Positions 62,730 to 64,000 of a stretch of DNA of 64,000 bases are shown here, in pieces. A model generated the notes under the pieces. That model saw only the letters and a program-made list of their open reading frames with translations, was not told the DNA's origin and ran no database searches. Positions within the stretch are counted from its first letter, which is position 1, and each line of letters opens with the position of its first letter. Source of the stretch: JBBQUN01 sp963698395 (GTDB lineage: Bacteria > Actinomycetota > Acidimicrobiia > Acidimicrobiales > SZUA-35); NCBI GenBank assembly GCA_963698395.1, contig CAVOQQ010000003.1, positions 124,001 to 188,000 of the forward strand, in the 5' to 3' direction. The position numbers and the translations under genes were made by a program.

Positions 62730-64000
62730 GGCGTCGGCCCCGGCACGATACCGACCACGGTGGTCGGCACGGTCTCGACGACCGCCGGCTCGTCTGGCGT
62801 CGCGGTGGTCGTCGGCGTCGGCAGCTCGACCGAATCACGCGGCGTCTCGAGCAGTCCCTGGTAGTCGGTTCCGGTGAGCAGCACGACCTCGGTCAGCGTC
62901 TCGTCGATCTCGTACGCCGGCCCGCTCACGAGGTAGGTGCCGAGCTTCTCGGCTCCGGCAGCCATCGACGAGGGGTAACGCACCGTGGTGCGTTCGGTGG
63001 TCGGCCCATTGTCGATCGTCTCGACGTTCATCCCGGCGGCACTCAGGGCCGTTGCTGCCTCCGACGCCTGTCCGGGCGTGCGGGACCCGTTGGATACCCG
63101 ATACACCACGGGGACCGGTGCGGCGGTGACCGCCGTGGGTTCCTCGCCTCGGAAGATGGCGAGTGTCGGCTCGGCCAACTCTCGCTCGAGCCCGAGCACG
63201 GCAGCTCCTTCGGCCGTCCGGAAGTCGTAGACCGGGAGTGCGTGCCCGATGATCTGCTCCCCCGAGACCGTACCGAACGCCCGAGCCAGCGCGAGCAACG
63301 AACCGATCTCGGCGCCGCCGTCGATGGTGAGGTTCGAACCGGCGATGTCGAGCACGTTGTTGAGGGTGCCGAGTTCGGTGATGTTGATCTTCTGGAGCGT
63401 GGTGTCGGCGACCCGCCGGATGAAGTACTGCTGGCGACTCGAACGACCCAGATCGCCGGTGCCATCGGTGTGCCACGTGCCGTCTTGGAAGTACTCGACG
63501 TGGCGCCCACGGGTGAAGGCAAGAGCCTGGAAGCCGTCGAGCACCTGACAACCGGCGTTGGGGACGTCGAGGCCGGAGCCGGCGTCGCGCATGGGGAAGT
63601 CGAACCAGATCGGCACACCGCCAAGACCTTCGACGATGTCTTGGAAGCCGACGAAGTTCACCTCCGCGTAGTGGTTGATCTCGATGCCGAAGTTCGACTC
63701 GATCGTGTTGACCAAGCGTTCCTCGCCGCCCTCGCCATTGAAGGAGCTGTTGATACGACCCTCGCCGCCACCCTCGAGCGGCACGTAGAGATCGCGCGGG
63801 ATCGACAACAGATCGATCTGACCAAGCCCTGGATTGACCCTGGCGACGATCATGGTGTCGGTCCGCTTGCCCTCGGGGGCGCCTTCTCCCAGGAAGACCC
63901 CGGCCCCGGGATCGTCCGGGTCGATGCCCTCGCGCGAGTCGGTGCCGACGAGCAGCCAGTTCGAGGGTTCGCCGGCCTCGGCCGCCTCGACACTGCCGAT
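62690..64000 (-). CDS. LytR-CpsA-Psr (LCP) family protein, 5' end cut by edge
   Basis: An LCP-family protein that should attach polysaccharide or teichoic acid to peptidoglycan outside the membrane. The visible part starts with NWLLVGTDSREGIDP, then KRTDTMIVARVNPGLGQIDLLSIPRDLYV with the conserved Arg and Asp of the pyrophosphate-binding pocket, INSSFNGEGG and the LCP core to about residue 220. A LytR_C domain (VYRVSNGSRTPGQASE) follows, then a Thr/Pro-rich tail. The frame is open to 64000, so the membrane anchor lies beyond the window. It fits the exopolysaccharide locus. Confidence 0.92.
   Translation of the reverse strand: MGSVEAAEAGEPSNWLLVGTDSREGIDPDDPGAGVFLGEGAPEGKRTDTMIVARVNPGLGQIDLLSIPRDLYVPLEGGGEGRINSSFNGEGGEERLVNTIESNFGIEINHYAEVNFVGFQDIVEGLGGVPIWFDFPMRDAGSGLDVPNAGCQVLDGFQALAFTRGRHVEYFQDGTWHTDGTGDLGRSSRQQYFIRRVADTTLQKINITELGTLNNVLDIAGSNLTIDGGAEIGSLLALARAFGTVSGEQIIGHALPVYDFRTAEGAAVLGLERELAEPTLAIFRGEEPTAVTAAPVPVVYRVSNGSRTPGQASEAATALSAAGMNVETIDNGPTTERTTVRYPSSMAAGAEKLGTYLVSGPAYEIDETLTEVVLLTGTDYQGLLETPRDSVELPTPTTTATPDEPAVVETVPTTVVGIVPGPTPEGTPAADRYACG

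Overview
The window is high-GC actinobacterial DNA. Supporting signs are the argS-lysA-hom-thrC string, an F420-type luciferase-like oxidoreductase, a SARP-type regulator, SipW/TasA-like secretion cassettes and LCP/Wzy envelope genes. An Acidimicrobiia-like organism (Ilumatobacter relatives) fits best, but that is inference because no rRNA is present.

Layout. 0.2-5.9 kb: minus-strand argS-lysA-hom-thrC, an aspartate-family amino acid operon. 6-16.9 kb: single genes and small operons (PNPOx-like protein, SEC-C protein, DrrAB-type ABC exporter, EamA permease, F420 oxidoreductase, VWA lipoprotein, Asp/Glu racemase, a ferritin-like diiron oxidase with its 2Fe-2S reductase, MFS exporter). 17-19.8 kb: a badly frameshifted HpaB/AbfD-family gene translationally coupled to an acyl-CoA dehydrogenase. 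19.8-22.5 kb: a RimK-type modification operon (retropepsin-fold protease, aspartoacylase-like hydrolase, RimK with a TrkA-C tail). 22.6-30.2 kb: a subtilase ending in 16 WSG(N/S)T repeats, a membrane GGDEF-EAL protein, and a TasA-like/SipW-like/RCC1 secretion cassette.

30.3-50.1 kb looks like an integrated island. A 46-bp copy of the 3' half of tRNA-Arg(CCG) at 30337 matches the intact gene at 50020-50094 with one mismatch, 19684 bp apart, and a decayed tyrosine recombinase lies just inside the left copy. Cargo: a GGDEF-EAL protein, a GGDEF protein, a second TasA-like/SipW-like pair, a secreted internal-repeat protein, IS21 and IS110 remnants, a second integrase, a PemK-type toxin-antitoxin pair, and a 1713-residue SARP-kinase-STAND-propeller protein divergent from a membrane protein made of 24-residue repeats. 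50.1-59.5 kb: a capsule or exopolysaccharide locus (GT2, PssE/PssD-like pair, flippase, GH26-like lipoprotein, Wzy-like polymerase, Wzz/BY-kinase-like protein with degenerate nucleotide motifs). 59.7-62.7 kb: cysD-cysN-cysC for sulfate activation, with frameshifts. The right edge cuts an LCP-family gene.

Three c-di-GMP proteins and two TasA/SipW-like cassettes lie within about 16 kb on both sides of the left island boundary, next to an exopolysaccharide locus. This suggests a c-di-GMP-controlled surface-fibre and matrix region. A second theme is technical or evolutionary: at least eleven frame breaks in otherwise conserved genes each look like one extra base, whereas the transposase remnants also show losses. 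Extra-base errors in the assembly are a serious possibility.
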